Shown piece after piece: positions 20,990 to 29,609 of a DNA stretch of 32,440 bases (the stretch's first letter is position 1; each line of letters starts with the position of its first letter). A program made the position numbers and the translations under genes. The DNA is from Flavonifractor plautii ATCC 29863. GTDB lineage: Bacteria > Bacillota > Clostridia > Oscillospirales > Oscillospiraceae. A model generated the notes under the pieces. It searched no databases and had not been told where the DNA came from. It worked only from the letters and a program-made list of their open reading frames with translations. The stretch spans positions 1 to 32,440 of the forward strand of contig NZ_JH417791.1 in assembly GCF_000239295.1 (NCBI RefSeq). The letters run 5' to 3'.

Positions 20990-21319
20990 ATGGGGCGGGA
21001 CAGTCTGCCCGAGGGGCTGCTGTCCGACGTGAAGAACTACCTGGACATCACCTGGGACGACGAGGCCACCGACCGGAAGTATGCCGGCCTCGTCGCCTCG
21101 GGGATGGCCTACCTGGACGGAAAGCTGGGGGAGGCGGGGGACTACACGGCGGACGGGATGCCGCGCACCCTCCTGTTTGAGTTTGTGCGGCATGCCCGGG
21201 ACAGCGCACTGGACGTATTTGAGAACAACTATCTGGCCTTGCTGCTGGACATGCAGCACGGGAGGGCGGTGAAGCGGTATGGCGGAGTGGAAAGCCCCGA
21301 TGCGGCCCCGGACGGATAA
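20990..21319 (+). CDS. Head-tail connector (gp6-like)
   Basis: A 109-residue protein of the connector type. It has an N-terminal LLSDVKNYLDITWDDEATDRKY helix set, an AYLDGK turn and a final helix (FVRHARDSALDVFENNY). It follows the capsid gene by two bases, which is the normal slot of the first adaptor ring below the portal. The upstream ribosome site is weak (AAGAG), so translation is probably coupled to the capsid gene. Confidence 0.8.
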   Translation: MGRDSLPEGLLSDVKNYLDITWDDEATDRKYAGLVASGMAYLDGKLGEAGDYTADGMPRTLLFEFVRHARDSALDVFENNYLALLLDMQHGRAVKRYGGVESPDAAPDG

Positions 21320-21698
21320 TGGGGTCAGCCAGACTTACAACGACGGCTTGGTGGCCGTCTACATGGTCACCGACGCGGCCCGGCCCGGCTACCAGCCGGT
21401 AGAGCGGCTGACAAAAAAGGCTGTGCTCCGCTATGAGGAGCGGCAGCTGGGTCTTCAAAGGGCTTACCTGGCCAAGCAGAACCAGGTGGACGTAGAGCGG
21501 GTGCTGAGGACGCCCCGGCTGCGGGGCGTCAGTACCCAGGATGTGGCCGTCACGGAGGACGGCAGGCAATACCGCATTGACCTGGTGCAGAGTGTGGCTG
21601 ACGTCTGGCCGCCCTCCATGGATCTGACGCTGGCCAGGCTGGAGCAGGACTGCGGTGCGTCCGATTCGGACACACCGGGAAGGGGGATGCCGGGATGA
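21279..21698 (+). CDS. Head closure / head-tail adaptor protein
   Basis: A 139-residue protein overlapping the connector by 41 bases, with GGGAGGGCGGTGA upstream of the start. It has beta-rich stretches (LVAVYMVTDAARPGYQPVER, VAVTEDGRQYRIDLVQS) typical of stopper proteins. Position and size fit the second neck ring; the sequence alone is less decisive. Confidence 0.65.
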   Translation: MAEWKAPMRPRTDNGVSQTYNDGLVAVYMVTDAARPGYQPVERLTKKAVLRYEERQLGLQRAYLAKQNQVDVERVLRTPRLRGVSTQDVAVTEDGRQYRIDLVQSVADVWPPSMDLTLARLEQDCGASDSDTPGRGMPG

Positions 21699-22009
21699 CC
21701 TGGCAGGAGAAACTTATCGCAGCGCATACCGCCGTCACCGACGCGGTGCGCCATGGGCAACGGATGAAATCCAGCCGGTATTTTGTTTGGCAGGAGGACG
21801 GGGACAACGATCTGGCGGCGGGCAACGGCCACGCCGAGCGGGCGGTCACCGGCACCACCGACCTCTTCACCACGCGGGAGTTTGACCCTTGGGCGGAGGC
21901 GCTGGGGGAGTCCCTGAGCGAATACGGCATCGCCTGGTATATCAGCTCTGTCCAGTTTGAGGAGGATACCGGCTTCTGGCACACCGAATGGGTATGGGAG
22001 GTAGCGTGA
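21695..22009 (+). CDS. Neck/tail component (104 aa)
   Basis: A 104-residue protein starting in the ATGA overlap with the previous gene. It contains a strand-rich core (SRYFVWQEDGDNDL, WYISSVQFEEDTGFWHTEW). The usual order in this genome type puts a minor tail-neck protein here. No firm family call. Confidence 0.6.
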   Translation: MTWQEKLIAAHTAVTDAVRHGQRMKSSRYFVWQEDGDNDLAAGNGHAERAVTGTTDLFTTREFDPWAEALGESLSEYGIAWYISSVQFEEDTGFWHTEWVWEVA

Positions 22010-22497
22010 TGGCGACCATCCAATTCAAGAAGGGTGACGAGTATCTGGCGAAAATCGCCAAGCTGGAGGCCAGCCTCAGAGACGAGATCTGCGGCTCGGC
22101 CATCTATGGGGCGGCGGGGATTGTGGCCGACGAAATCCGAGCCTCACTGGAGCAGATCCCGACCGATGAAGGATTTGGGACCAGCGGGAGCCCGGTACGG
22201 GGCCCCCGGAAGGTGCAGGTCAAAGGGCTGGAGGAGGGGCTGGGCATCGCCTCCATGCAGGACGACGGCACAGGTTACTTCCACGTGAAGATCGGATTTG
22301 ACGGTTACAACAAGGTCGTGACCAGGCGGTGGCCAAACGGCCAGCCCAACCAGATGGTGGCCCGCTCCGTGGAGAGCGGAACCACCTGGATGCAGAAAAA
22401 TCCCTTTGTCCGGCGGGCTGTTATGGCCACCCGGAAACGGGCGGTAGCCTACATGAAGGAAACGGTGGACAAAAAGATCGGAGAAATCATGAAGTGA
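22009..22497 (+). CDS. HK97 gp10-like tail-neck protein
   Basis: A 162-residue protein of the gp10 type (tail completion). It has an N-terminal helix (YLAKIAKLEASL), GAAGIVADEIRASLEQIP, then a long linker with SGSPVRGPRK, a strand pair, and a C-terminal amphipathic helix ending KKIGEIMK. The ATG shares one base with the previous stop, and GGGAGG lies upstream. It joins the tail tube to the neck. Confidence 0.8.
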   Translation: MATIQFKKGDEYLAKIAKLEASLRDEICGSAIYGAAGIVADEIRASLEQIPTDEGFGTSGSPVRGPRKVQVKGLEEGLGIASMQDDGTGYFHVKIGFDGYNKVVTRRWPNGQPNQMVARSVESGTTWMQKNPFVRRAVMATRKRAVAYMKETVDKKIGEIMK

Positions 22498-22510
22498 AGG
22501 AGTGTAAGCC

Positions 22511-23113
22511 ATGGCAACCATTGGCCTGAGTAAGCCCTACTATGCCAAATACAGCAATACCGGCAGCACGGTCAGCTATTCCAACGGGGCGCTGCTGGGC
22601 AAGTATACAGAGCTGTCTATCGAGCTGGACAGCCAGGACGCCAATATCCTCTATGGCGACAACGGTGCGGCGGAGAGCGACCAGCAGTTCACCGGCGGCA
22701 CAGCGAACGTTACCACCGACGATCTGCGGGCGGATGTGATGGTTCCGGTATTCGGGGTCAAGGAGGAGGCTATCACTGACGAAGGGATCACCACCTCGGA
22801 GCCGAAGTGGATTGTGTTCGACGATGACCAGGAGGCCCCTTATGTGGGCCTAGGAGGCGTCATCAAGAAAAAGGTGGATGGGGCCGTCAAGTGGGTGGCA
22901 TTCGTCCTCAATAAAATCCAGTTCGCCACCCCGGGCATCTCTGCGGTCACCCAGGGGGAAACCATTGAATGGCAGACGCAGGAGTTGACTGCCACCATCC
23001 TGCGCAGCGACGCGGCAAAGCACCCGTGGTTTCGGATATCCACTCCCATGGACACCGAGGCGGACGCGGAGGCCGCCGTCAAGAAGTATCTGAGCATCAC
23101 GGAGGGGCCCTAA
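22511..23113 (+). CDS. Major tail tube protein (phi13 family)
   Basis: A 200-residue beta-rich protein. It has an early YTELSIELD, NILYGDNGAAESDQ, and ADVMVPVFGVKEE. Strands typical of tube proteins follow, and the end is DAEAAVKKYLSI. AGGAG is upstream. It polymerises as hexamer rings into the tail tube. It directly precedes the chaperone pair, as in most siphoviruses. Confidence 0.88.
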   Translation: MATIGLSKPYYAKYSNTGSTVSYSNGALLGKYTELSIELDSQDANILYGDNGAAESDQQFTGGTANVTTDDLRADVMVPVFGVKEEAITDEGITTSEPKWIVFDDDQEAPYVGLGGVIKKKVDGAVKWVAFVLNKIQFATPGISAVTQGETIEWQTQELTATILRSDAAKHPWFRISTPMDTEADAEAAVKKYLSITEGP

Positions 23114-23497
23114 ATGCGTACTGCGAAATTGACGGTCAACGGGAAAGAATACCTGCTCTGTTTTTCTGTCCGGGTGCTCCGGGCGGTGTCAGAACGGTAT
23201 GGGGATGTGACGCACATCCCGGAGGCGTTGGACCAGGAGGATACGGTCCGGGCGATGGACGAGGCGTTCTGGATACTGTCTGCCATGATGGAGGCGGGGA
23301 GCCGCTATGCCGCCCATGAGGGAATGGAGAACCCTGCGCCGCTTACCGTGGACCAGCTCTACGATCTGTGCGATATCTCCGACTTTATGGGGCTAAAGAA
23401 CAAGATCGCGGAAACCATCACAGCCGGAAGGGCTGTCACCGTGGAGGCGGAAGCGCCAAAAAACGCCGGAACCGCCCGGGGGAAACGGTCAGGCTGA
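23114..23497 (+). CDS. Tail assembly chaperone, short form (gpG-like)
   Basis: A 127-residue acidic protein placed between the tube and tape-measure genes, the fixed slot of lambda gpG. It starts right after the tube gene's stop. Features are TVNGKEYLLCFSVRVLRAV at the N-terminus and FMGLKNKIAETITAG near the end. It carries the A_AAA_AAC shift site at codons 115-117, so a fraction of ribosomes make the longer GT form. Confidence 0.85.
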   Translation: MRTAKLTVNGKEYLLCFSVRVLRAVSERYGDVTHIPEALDQEDTVRAMDEAFWILSAMMEAGSRYAAHEGMENPAPLTVDQLYDLCDISDFMGLKNKIAETITAGRAVTVEAEAPKNAGTARGKRSG

Positions 23498-23682
23498 CCC
23501 CCGAGTGGTTTCTGTGGTATGGACTGAAGATCGGCCTGACATATGACCAGACAATGGATCTTCCGCTGGGGGAACTGCTTGATCTGGTCGCCATTGAACA
23601 GATCAAACACGAAGGCGCCAGGCTGAAGCACAGCGCCGGGGACGGAGAAGAGGAGTTCTTTGCGCTGCTGAACAGGAGGTGA
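23114..23682 (+). CDS. Tail assembly chaperone, frameshift form (gpGT-like)
   Basis: Predicted product of a -1 shift at 23458-23464. The first 117 codons are those of the short form, followed by 72 codons in the -1 frame, 189 residues in all. The new end has LTPEWFLWYGLKIGLTYDQT, LGELLDLVAIEQI and a charged tail. This is the typical T domain of Firmicutes phages (WxxWYG-like start, D-P-xEL). The T part has no start codon or ribosome site of its own, which supports frameshifting. Confidence 0.8.
23458..23464 (+). promoter_or_regulatory. -1 ribosomal frameshift site A_AAA_AAC
   Basis: In the gpG frame the codons are CCA AAA AAC, an exact X_XXY_YYZ heptamer. After slipping one base back the frame runs on open into the T domain to 23682. 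A possible stimulating stem, CGGGGG (23477-23482) with CCCCCG (23498-23503), starts 12 bases downstream. Confidence 0.82.
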
Positions 23683-23686
23683 AACC

Positions 23687-25726
23687 ATGTCCGTGGATAT
23701 CGGCCCAAAGATTGGGATTGACGGTGAAGCTGAGTTCCGGAAGGAACTGGGCAATATCAACCAGCAGCTCCGCACACTGGGCTCAGAAATGAAAGCGGTG
23801 ACCTCCGCCTTTGCTGGCAATGAAAAAAGCCAGGAGGCCCTGTCTGCACAGGCGGGCGTGCTTACCCGGCAGATTGAGGCCCAGGAGCAGAAGCTCTCCC
23901 GGCTGGAAAAGGGGCTGGCCTCTGCCGCGCAGAAATACGGCGAGAACGACACGAAGACGCTGCGCTGGGCGCAGGCGGTTCAGGATGCCACGGCGGATCT
24001 CAATAAAATGCGCGCCCAGCTTACTCGGGTGGAGGGAGAGCTGGACGATACCGCCGACGCGGCGGACGAGCTGGCCGACTCCATGGATGACGCGGGCAGC
24101 AAGTCAAGCGGCTTTGGTGATACGCTCAAGTCCGCGTTCCTGGGCGGGGGTATTTCTGGAGCCATCCAGTCCCTGATCGGCGGGGTAAAGGATCTGGTGG
24201 AGAACACATCCGAGTACCGGAAGATCATGGCCTCCTTGGAGGTGTCCAGCCAACGGGCAGGCTACAGTGCCGAGGAGACCGCCGCCACCTACCGCACCCT
24301 GTATGGCGTCCTGGGGGACGACCAGACTGCGGCCACCACCACCGCCAATCTACAGGCCATCGGCTTGGCACAGGAGCAGTTGGAGCAGATTACCAGCGCC
24401 ACCATCGGCGCATGGGCTACCTATGGAGACTCCATACCCATTGATAGTCTCTCCGAGGCCATCAATGAGACTATCCAGGTAGGGAAGGTCACGGGAACCT
24501 TCGCGGACGCGCTCAACTGGGCAGGTATATCAGAAGACGCCTTCAATGAAAAGTTGTCGGCGGCGGCCACGCCGGCCGAGCGGGCCAATCTGGTGCTTCA
24601 GCAGTTGGCCAGCCAGGGGCTGGTGCAGGCCGGGCAGGCGTGGCAGCAGAATAATGCCGATATCGTGGCCAACAACCAGGCCACGGCCGAGCTGACGGAG
24701 ACAATGGCAGGCTTTGGAGCTGTCCTCTCTCCTGTGGTGGCCAGCGCGAAGCAGGGGCTTGCGGAGCTGCTAGGAGGTGTGCTGAGCGTTGTGCAGGCGT
24801 TCCAGGAGGACGGACTCGGCGGTGCCGTGCAGCAGGCCGGAACATTGGTCGGGCAATTTGTCGGCAATCTCAAGGAAAGGGCCCCGCAGATGCTCGCAGC
24901 CTCCCAAGAGATGATGGGGCAGCTTTGGCAGGGCGTGGTAGACAATATCCCGCAGGTCATAGAGGGATTTTCTCAGACGGTGAGCGGTGTGCTTAACTTT
25001 CTGTCTGAGCATCTGCCTGATATGATCCAAAAGGGCGGCGATATGCTGGGAAGCCTGGTGCAGGGAATTGTGGAGGGGATCCCGGTAATGCTCCAGAATC
25101 TGCCGAGGATTATCACATCCTTTGTCAACTTTATAGTGCAGAATTTGCCCGCCATTGTGGACGCAGGCTTTGAACTCTTGGGTGGGCTGATTACCGGAAT
25201 TGTCAAGGCCATCCCGGAGCTGGTAGCCGCGCTGCCGCAGATTATTGTGGCTATCGTGGACGGCCTGGGGGCCTTGCTTGGCTCTATCGTAGAGGTCGGC
25301 ACCAATATCGTGGAGGGCATCTGGGAGGGCATCAAGGGGGCCGCTGGATGGCTGCTGAACCGGGTGAAGGAATGGTGCGGTAGTATTCTGGACGGGATCA
25401 TGGGTTTTTTCGGGATTCACTCGCCCTCCACGGTCTTCCGCGACCAGGTGGGCCGGTACATGGCCCAGGGAATTGGCGTTGGATTTGAGGAGGAGATGTC
25501 CAGCGTAGCGGCACGCATGCAGCGCAGTATCCCGACGCCCACCGTGGAGACCATCCAAAACGCAGCGGCGGGCATGGTCAACGGACTGAGCGCCGCGAGT
25601 GCGGGACAGGCATGCCCATCCACCATCGTGCTCCAGCTCAACAACGGCATGGAGATTGCCCGCTGGCAGCTGCCCTATCTGCGCCAGGCAGGCCGTGCCA
25701 ACCCGGAGGTGGTGAGCGGCGTATGA
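23687..25726 (+). CDS. Tail tape measure protein
   Basis: A 679-residue protein. It has an N-terminal coiled coil (about 10-140; KELGNINQQLRTLGSEMK and following), a TP901-type core (about 170-320), and a hydrophobic helical region with repeated IP-L-x motifs (about 400-560). The C-terminal HSPSTVFRDQVGRYMAQGIG is a hallmark of these proteins. AGGAGGTGA is upstream. Its length sets the tail length; at about 0.15 nm per residue, a known rule of thumb, the tail would be near 100 nm. Its short length fits a small siphovirus. Confidence 0.93.
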   Translation: MSVDIGPKIGIDGEAEFRKELGNINQQLRTLGSEMKAVTSAFAGNEKSQEALSAQAGVLTRQIEAQEQKLSRLEKGLASAAQKYGENDTKTLRWAQAVQDATADLNKMRAQLTRVEGELDDTADAADELADSMDDAGSKSSGFGDTLKSAFLGGGISGAIQSLIGGVKDLVENTSEYRKIMASLEVSSQRAGYSAEETAATYRTLYGVLGDDQTAATTTANLQAIGLAQEQLEQITSATIGAWATYGDSIPIDSLSEAINETIQVGKVTGTFADALNWAGISEDAFNEKLSAAATPAERANLVLQQLASQGLVQAGQAWQQNNADIVANNQATAELTETMAGFGAVLSPVVASAKQGLAELLGGVLSVVQAFQEDGLGGAVQQAGTLVGQFVGNLKERAPQMLAASQEMMGQLWQGVVDNIPQVIEGFSQTVSGVLNFLSEHLPDMIQKGGDMLGSLVQGIVEGIPVMLQNLPRIITSFVNFIVQNLPAIVDAGFELLGGLITGIVKAIPELVAALPQIIVAIVDGLGALLGSIVEVGTNIVEGIWEGIKGAAGWLLNRVKEWCGSILDGIMGFFGIHSPSTVFRDQVGRYMAQGIGVGFEEEMSSVAARMQRSIPTPTVETIQNAAAGMVNGLSAASAGQACPSTIVLQLNNGMEIARWQLPYLRQAGRANPEVVSGV

Positions 25727-26100
25727 CTCAGTTGATTCTCGCAGATAACATCTATCTGCCGCAGACCAGCCACGACAAGTACAAGTGCTACCCGGCCCAG
25801 CTTGGGGAGCAGGTGGACATGATCTCCGGACGGCGTGTCCTGGAGGTGCGGGGCTGGGTGCAGATGATCGAGTACGAGTACGACTACATGGGCAATGAAC
25901 TCATGCGGAAGGTCAACGCAGTACTCCGCTCCGGCAAGAGCTTCCAGGCGGCCTATCTGCCCGACGACAGGGACAGCCTGGTGGTGTCCACCTTCCTGAC
26001 GGAGAGTTTCCCGCAGCCCACCTTTGCTTTTTCGCGGGGCGGGAAGCCCTACTGGCATAATGTGGCGTTTACACTGAGGGAGGTCAAGCCCCATGCTTAG
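25723..26100 (+). CDS. Distal tail-like protein (125 aa)
   Basis: A 125-residue beta-rich protein in the slot between tape measure and hub, starting in the ATGA overlap. Features are LADNIYLPQTSHDKYKCYPA, a GGR-like turn (ISGRRVLEVRGW), and FSRGGKPYWHNVAFTLREV at the end. Size and position fit a short distal tail or baseplate adaptor protein; the fold is inferred. Confidence 0.65.
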   Translation: MTQLILADNIYLPQTSHDKYKCYPAQLGEQVDMISGRRVLEVRGWVQMIEYEYDYMGNELMRKVNAVLRSGKSFQAAYLPDDRDSLVVSTFLTESFPQPTFAFSRGGKPYWHNVAFTLREVKPHA

Positions 26101-28240
26101 CAGCTCCGCCGCCTATGAGGCGGCTATCACCGGCGACACGCGGCGGATGTATCTCAAGGCCGTCATCGATATCATCGACCCGGATATCGTTTACGGCACG
26201 GTGGACAGCTCCGGCGTGGCCAATGTATGCCGGCCGGAGCAGATCCACGACAAGGAGATGGAGCTGATCCCCTACGCCACGCTGGAGCCCAACCGCTGGG
26301 CACTCAACGGGCAGTTCAAGCTGTTCCCTCTCCAGGGGGCAGACCATATCGGCTTCCTGGGGGATGTACTGTCCGGCGCGGAGGGGGTATTCTCCCCAGC
26401 GGTGTGGGTGGAGGAGCAGTTTTCCAATGTCTCCATCCTCCAGGCGTGCTCCATCCACTTCCCAATGGCGGAGTGGGACGGGGTGCCCGCCGACTTTACC
26501 GTGGAGGTCAGGCAGGGAGGCACGGCCTACTACACCAAGACCGTGGTTGGCAATACCGCGTCCAGCATTGCCCTGGAGGGATTCACAGTCAACAATCCGG
26601 ACGCCATCCGGGTTACGGTGACCCGTTGGTCACGGCCGGGCCGCCGCCTGCGGGTGCCGGAGATTATTCCTGGTTTGTATGAGGAGTGGGACAGCTCCAT
26701 CCTGGCCCGGTTCACCCTGAACCAGCAGGTCAATTTTTCCTGCCTGGCGCTGCCCTACGGCACCTGCTCCCTGTCCATGGACAACCTGGACCGGCGGTTT
26801 GAGCCCCGCAGCAAGAGCGGCGTGTTCCGCTCCATCGAGGAGCGCCAGGGCATTCCAGTGTCCATTGGAGTAGCTCTGCCGGACGGCACGGTGGAGTACA
26901 AGCCCAAGGGCATCTATTACCAGTATTCCGGCGGCTGGAAGACCGGCGACAACGGCCTGACCATGCAGTGGGAGCTGGTGGACATCGTGGGCCTGGTCTC
27001 CGGCCGGCAGTACATCCCTCCCGCCCAGCTTCCCTCCACGCTGGAGGGCTGGATAGCCTCCATTGTGGCGCAGCTTGGGGACAACTTCGCGGGTCGGTAC
27101 CATGTGGACCCTGAGTATGCCGGCCGCTCCGTGACGGCCCGGAGCGCGGAGGACGTGAAGGGGAAATCCTGCGGCGAGCTCCTGCGCATGGCCTGCATGG
27201 CGGCCGGGGTGTTCCCCCGGGCCGACGATGAAACCGGGGACCTTACCGCTGAACCCCTCTGGAACCAGGGGGCAAAGATGACCCTGGACAACATGGAGGA
27301 ATACCCGGTCATGAAGGCCAACGACGACCTGGCCGCCCTCATTTTTACCCTGGCGGACGGGAATGGCACTGAGTATGTGGTATCGGGCAATGCCACGGCA
27401 TCCGGAAACACGGTGGCGGTCAATAACCCGTTCATCCACACCCAGGCTGAGGCGCTGACGGCCGCCCGGCTGATCCTGTCCACCTATGGCGGCAACCAGT
27501 TGGAGGCCGTGGGGCGGGGCAACCCGGCATCGGAGCTGGGGGATGTGGATACGGTGTGGCTCAACGAATCCACGGCTACCACAGGGCGCAGAATGTCTCA
27601 GACGTTCGACATGTCCTCCGGCGTGCTGAAAGGCAGCCAGAGCACGATCCTCCAGGCCGACGGTATGTTTTTGTACGAGAACCGGGAGGTTATCACTGAG
27701 CCCGGTATCTGGACAGCTCCCCCCGGGGCGACCTCCCTCCGGCTCATCCTGGTGGGCAAGGGGGAGGACGGAGGCCACGGAGAGCCTGGTACCATGGGGA
27801 AAGCGGAATCCGAGGATGGCTTTGGGGAGGCCGTCACGGGCGGCTATGGAGCTGACGGAGAGGATGGGGCTGGAGGCAGGGTCTGGACAGGGAAGATTGG
27901 AATTAACCCCCAGCAGCAATTCCAGATCTCCTTCAGCGGGCCAGATACTATATTCGGCACATATTCCAGCGCCAATGGCGTGCAGTATCCCACCGGGTTC
28001 TCCGATGTGGCTAGCGGAGATGTGTATGGCAGGTCTGGCGTTGAGAAGCCGATCCCCGGCAGTGGGGATGGAGGGGCCGGAGGCAGGGGCGGAGCTCCCG
28101 GGTATGGCGTGTATAAGCACAACACTTGGCAGGGCGGCGGTTCGGTTACATTTAAGGTGCTCGTCGATCCAGAGCCGGGGAAACCCGGAGCGGCAGGGGC
28201 ACAGGGCTGTGCCGTTATCTATTGGGACAAGGAGGGATGA
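26093..28240 (+). CDS. Tail hub / tip protein with C-terminal glycine-rich domain
   Basis: A 715-residue protein with GAGGGAGG upstream. Residues ~1-530 form the hub part (LKAVIDIIDPDIVYG, then LSMDNLDRRFEP, YYQYSGGWK, WELVDIVGLV), as in Firmicutes phage tail proteins just after the distal tail gene. From about 535 the sequence turns to a glycine-rich domain (EPGIWTAPPGATSLRLILVG, many G-x-G loops, ending GCAVIYWDKEG). That type of domain is known from adhesion tips. The protein likely bridges the tail tube and the receptor-binding proteins. Confidence 0.8.
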   Translation: MLSSSAAYEAAITGDTRRMYLKAVIDIIDPDIVYGTVDSSGVANVCRPEQIHDKEMELIPYATLEPNRWALNGQFKLFPLQGADHIGFLGDVLSGAEGVFSPAVWVEEQFSNVSILQACSIHFPMAEWDGVPADFTVEVRQGGTAYYTKTVVGNTASSIALEGFTVNNPDAIRVTVTRWSRPGRRLRVPEIIPGLYEEWDSSILARFTLNQQVNFSCLALPYGTCSLSMDNLDRRFEPRSKSGVFRSIEERQGIPVSIGVALPDGTVEYKPKGIYYQYSGGWKTGDNGLTMQWELVDIVGLVSGRQYIPPAQLPSTLEGWIASIVAQLGDNFAGRYHVDPEYAGRSVTARSAEDVKGKSCGELLRMACMAAGVFPRADDETGDLTAEPLWNQGAKMTLDNMEEYPVMKANDDLAALIFTLADGNGTEYVVSGNATASGNTVAVNNPFIHTQAEALTAARLILSTYGGNQLEAVGRGNPASELGDVDTVWLNESTATTGRRMSQTFDMSSGVLKGSQSTILQADGMFLYENREVITEPGIWTAPPGATSLRLILVGKGEDGGHGEPGTMGKAESEDGFGEAVTGGYGADGEDGAGGRVWTGKIGINPQQQFQISFSGPDTIFGTYSSANGVQYPTGFSDVASGDVYGRSGVEKPIPGSGDGGAGGRGGAPGYGVYKHNTWQGGGSVTFKVLVDPEPGKPGAAGAQGCAVIYWDKEG

Positions 28241-28242
28241 GT

Positions 28243-28404
28243 ATGTCCGAAACATGGACGCCGCTGGTTATTTCGGCCAGCTTTGCACCCAACCCCGTAT
28301 CAGTCGGGCTACCCACCGTCCTGTCTGTCGTAGTCATCGACGCCCAGGGCGGAGAGCGGGAGGACCTCTGGCACAGTGGCGAGGTCCAGGCTGGGGAGGT
28401 GTAG
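28243..28404 (+). CDS. Small tail-module protein (53 aa)
   Basis: A 53-residue protein. ATG 28243 is preferred because GGAGGG stands 6 bases upstream; ATG 28237 abuts the site. It has LVISASFAPNPVSVG and LSVVVIDAQGGE, consistent with a single small beta domain of Ig-like kind. The gene is wedged between the hub and Ig-like genes, and it may act with or have been split from the larger protein that follows. Confidence 0.6.
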   Translation: MSETWTPLVISASFAPNPVSVGLPTVLSVVVIDAQGGEREDLWHSGEVQAGEV

Positions 28405-28407
28405 TGC

Positions 28408-29607
28408 GTGGCGATTACCCAGGTGCGGGCGCAGTTCAATGGTCAGTGGTACATGCTGACCTACAACGAAGACGCCAGAGCCTATCAGACGACTATCACG
28501 CCGGACACATTCTCCGGCGGTCAGCCGGACGGGTATTACGACGTAACGGTAGAGGCTACCAACGACAGCGGCGTGGTGGTGACTACAGACGGGGACAATC
28601 TGCTGGGCCTTCGGTTGGTGGTGCGGGAGACCATCCAGCCCATCCTGACCCTGGTATCCCCGGAGGCGGGCTATGTGACCACCAACACGCCTGCGGTGAC
28701 GTGGACCGCCCAGGACAACGACGGCGGCTCCGGTATCGACCCGGACAGCGCCATGGTGAAGCTGGACGGGAAGGCAGTTCCGGCGGAGCAGGTGTCCGTC
28801 ACGGCGGGCGCAGGCGGGACGTATACCATCACCTATACGCCAGGGGCTGCTCTGGCGGAGGGGCCGCACACCGTCCAGGCGGGCATCAGCGACAACGATG
28901 GGAACACAGCTACGATGGAGGCAAACTACATTGTAGATACCGTACCGCCAGCGCTGTCCGCGTTGCTGTCCTTCGAGGAGGTAGTGGTGGATCCCTATAC
29001 GGTTACCATCACGGGGCAAACCAACGATGCCACCGCTCCTCCGGTGACCATGACCGTGATGGACAACGGGGCGGTGGCGGGACACCCGACCGTTGGGCCG
29101 GATGGACGATTTTCCTTCCTCCTGAATCTTGAGGTTGGGGAGAACAACGTCACGGTCGTTGCCAAGGACGGGGCGGGGCTGACTACCACGGCCAGCTATT
29201 ACATCATCCGCATGGTTACCGACCGGACACAGGCCGATGTGGACGCCCTGAACGACCGTGGGACATACAACGCCTCTGATCTCAACCGGGTCAATACGGC
29301 CATGGCTTATCTGAACGGGTGGCTTTCGGATGCGGGATACGTCACCGGATATGCCGGCCAGGGTATTGCCTGGGCTATAGATGACATTCCGCTACAGGCA
29401 CAGATGGCAGACTACCTGTCCAACGTGGGGGCGATCGGTGGCACGTTCCCCCTTGCCAACGCCCCAGCAATCCCGGCCTCGATGGAGTTCCTGACCCATG
29501 AAGGGGCCAATCACATTGAGCGGGTTTTGGTGCTGACGGACCAGATCCGCGCTCGTTTGAAGCGGTCGCCATTTGTGAGCGGCGAAATATTTTGTGGTGA
29601 GGTGTAA
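28408..29607 (+). CDS. Ig-like repeat tail protein
   Basis: A 399-residue protein from GTG 28408 with GGGGAGGTG upstream. Residues ~75-180 and ~180-270 are two Ig-like repeats of the bacterial type (YVTTNTPAVTWTAQDNDGGS, then YTVTITGQTNDATAPPVTM and ENNVTVVAKDGAGLTTTASY). The C-terminal ~130 residues hold ADVDALNDRGTYNASDLNRV and a helical MAYLNGWLSD segment, a module met in tail proteins of Clostridia phages. It probably forms part of the tail fibre and touches the cell surface. Confidence 0.75.
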   Translation: MAITQVRAQFNGQWYMLTYNEDARAYQTTITPDTFSGGQPDGYYDVTVEATNDSGVVVTTDGDNLLGLRLVVRETIQPILTLVSPEAGYVTTNTPAVTWTAQDNDGGSGIDPDSAMVKLDGKAVPAEQVSVTAGAGGTYTITYTPGAALAEGPHTVQAGISDNDGNTATMEANYIVDTVPPALSALLSFEEVVVDPYTVTITGQTNDATAPPVTMTVMDNGAVAGHPTVGPDGRFSFLLNLEVGENNVTVVAKDGAGLTTTASYYIIRMVTDRTQADVDALNDRGTYNASDLNRVNTAMAYLNGWLSDAGYVTGYAGQGIAWAIDDIPLQAQMADYLSNVGAIGGTFPLANAPAIPASMEFLTHEGANHIERVLVLTDQIRARLKRSPFVSGEIFCGEV

Positions 29608-29609
29608 CA

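Noticed and set aside
26630-28255. 541-codon minus-strand frame opposite the tail hub
   Set aside because: Low-complexity, domain-free and wholly antisense to a clear structural gene with its own ribosome site.
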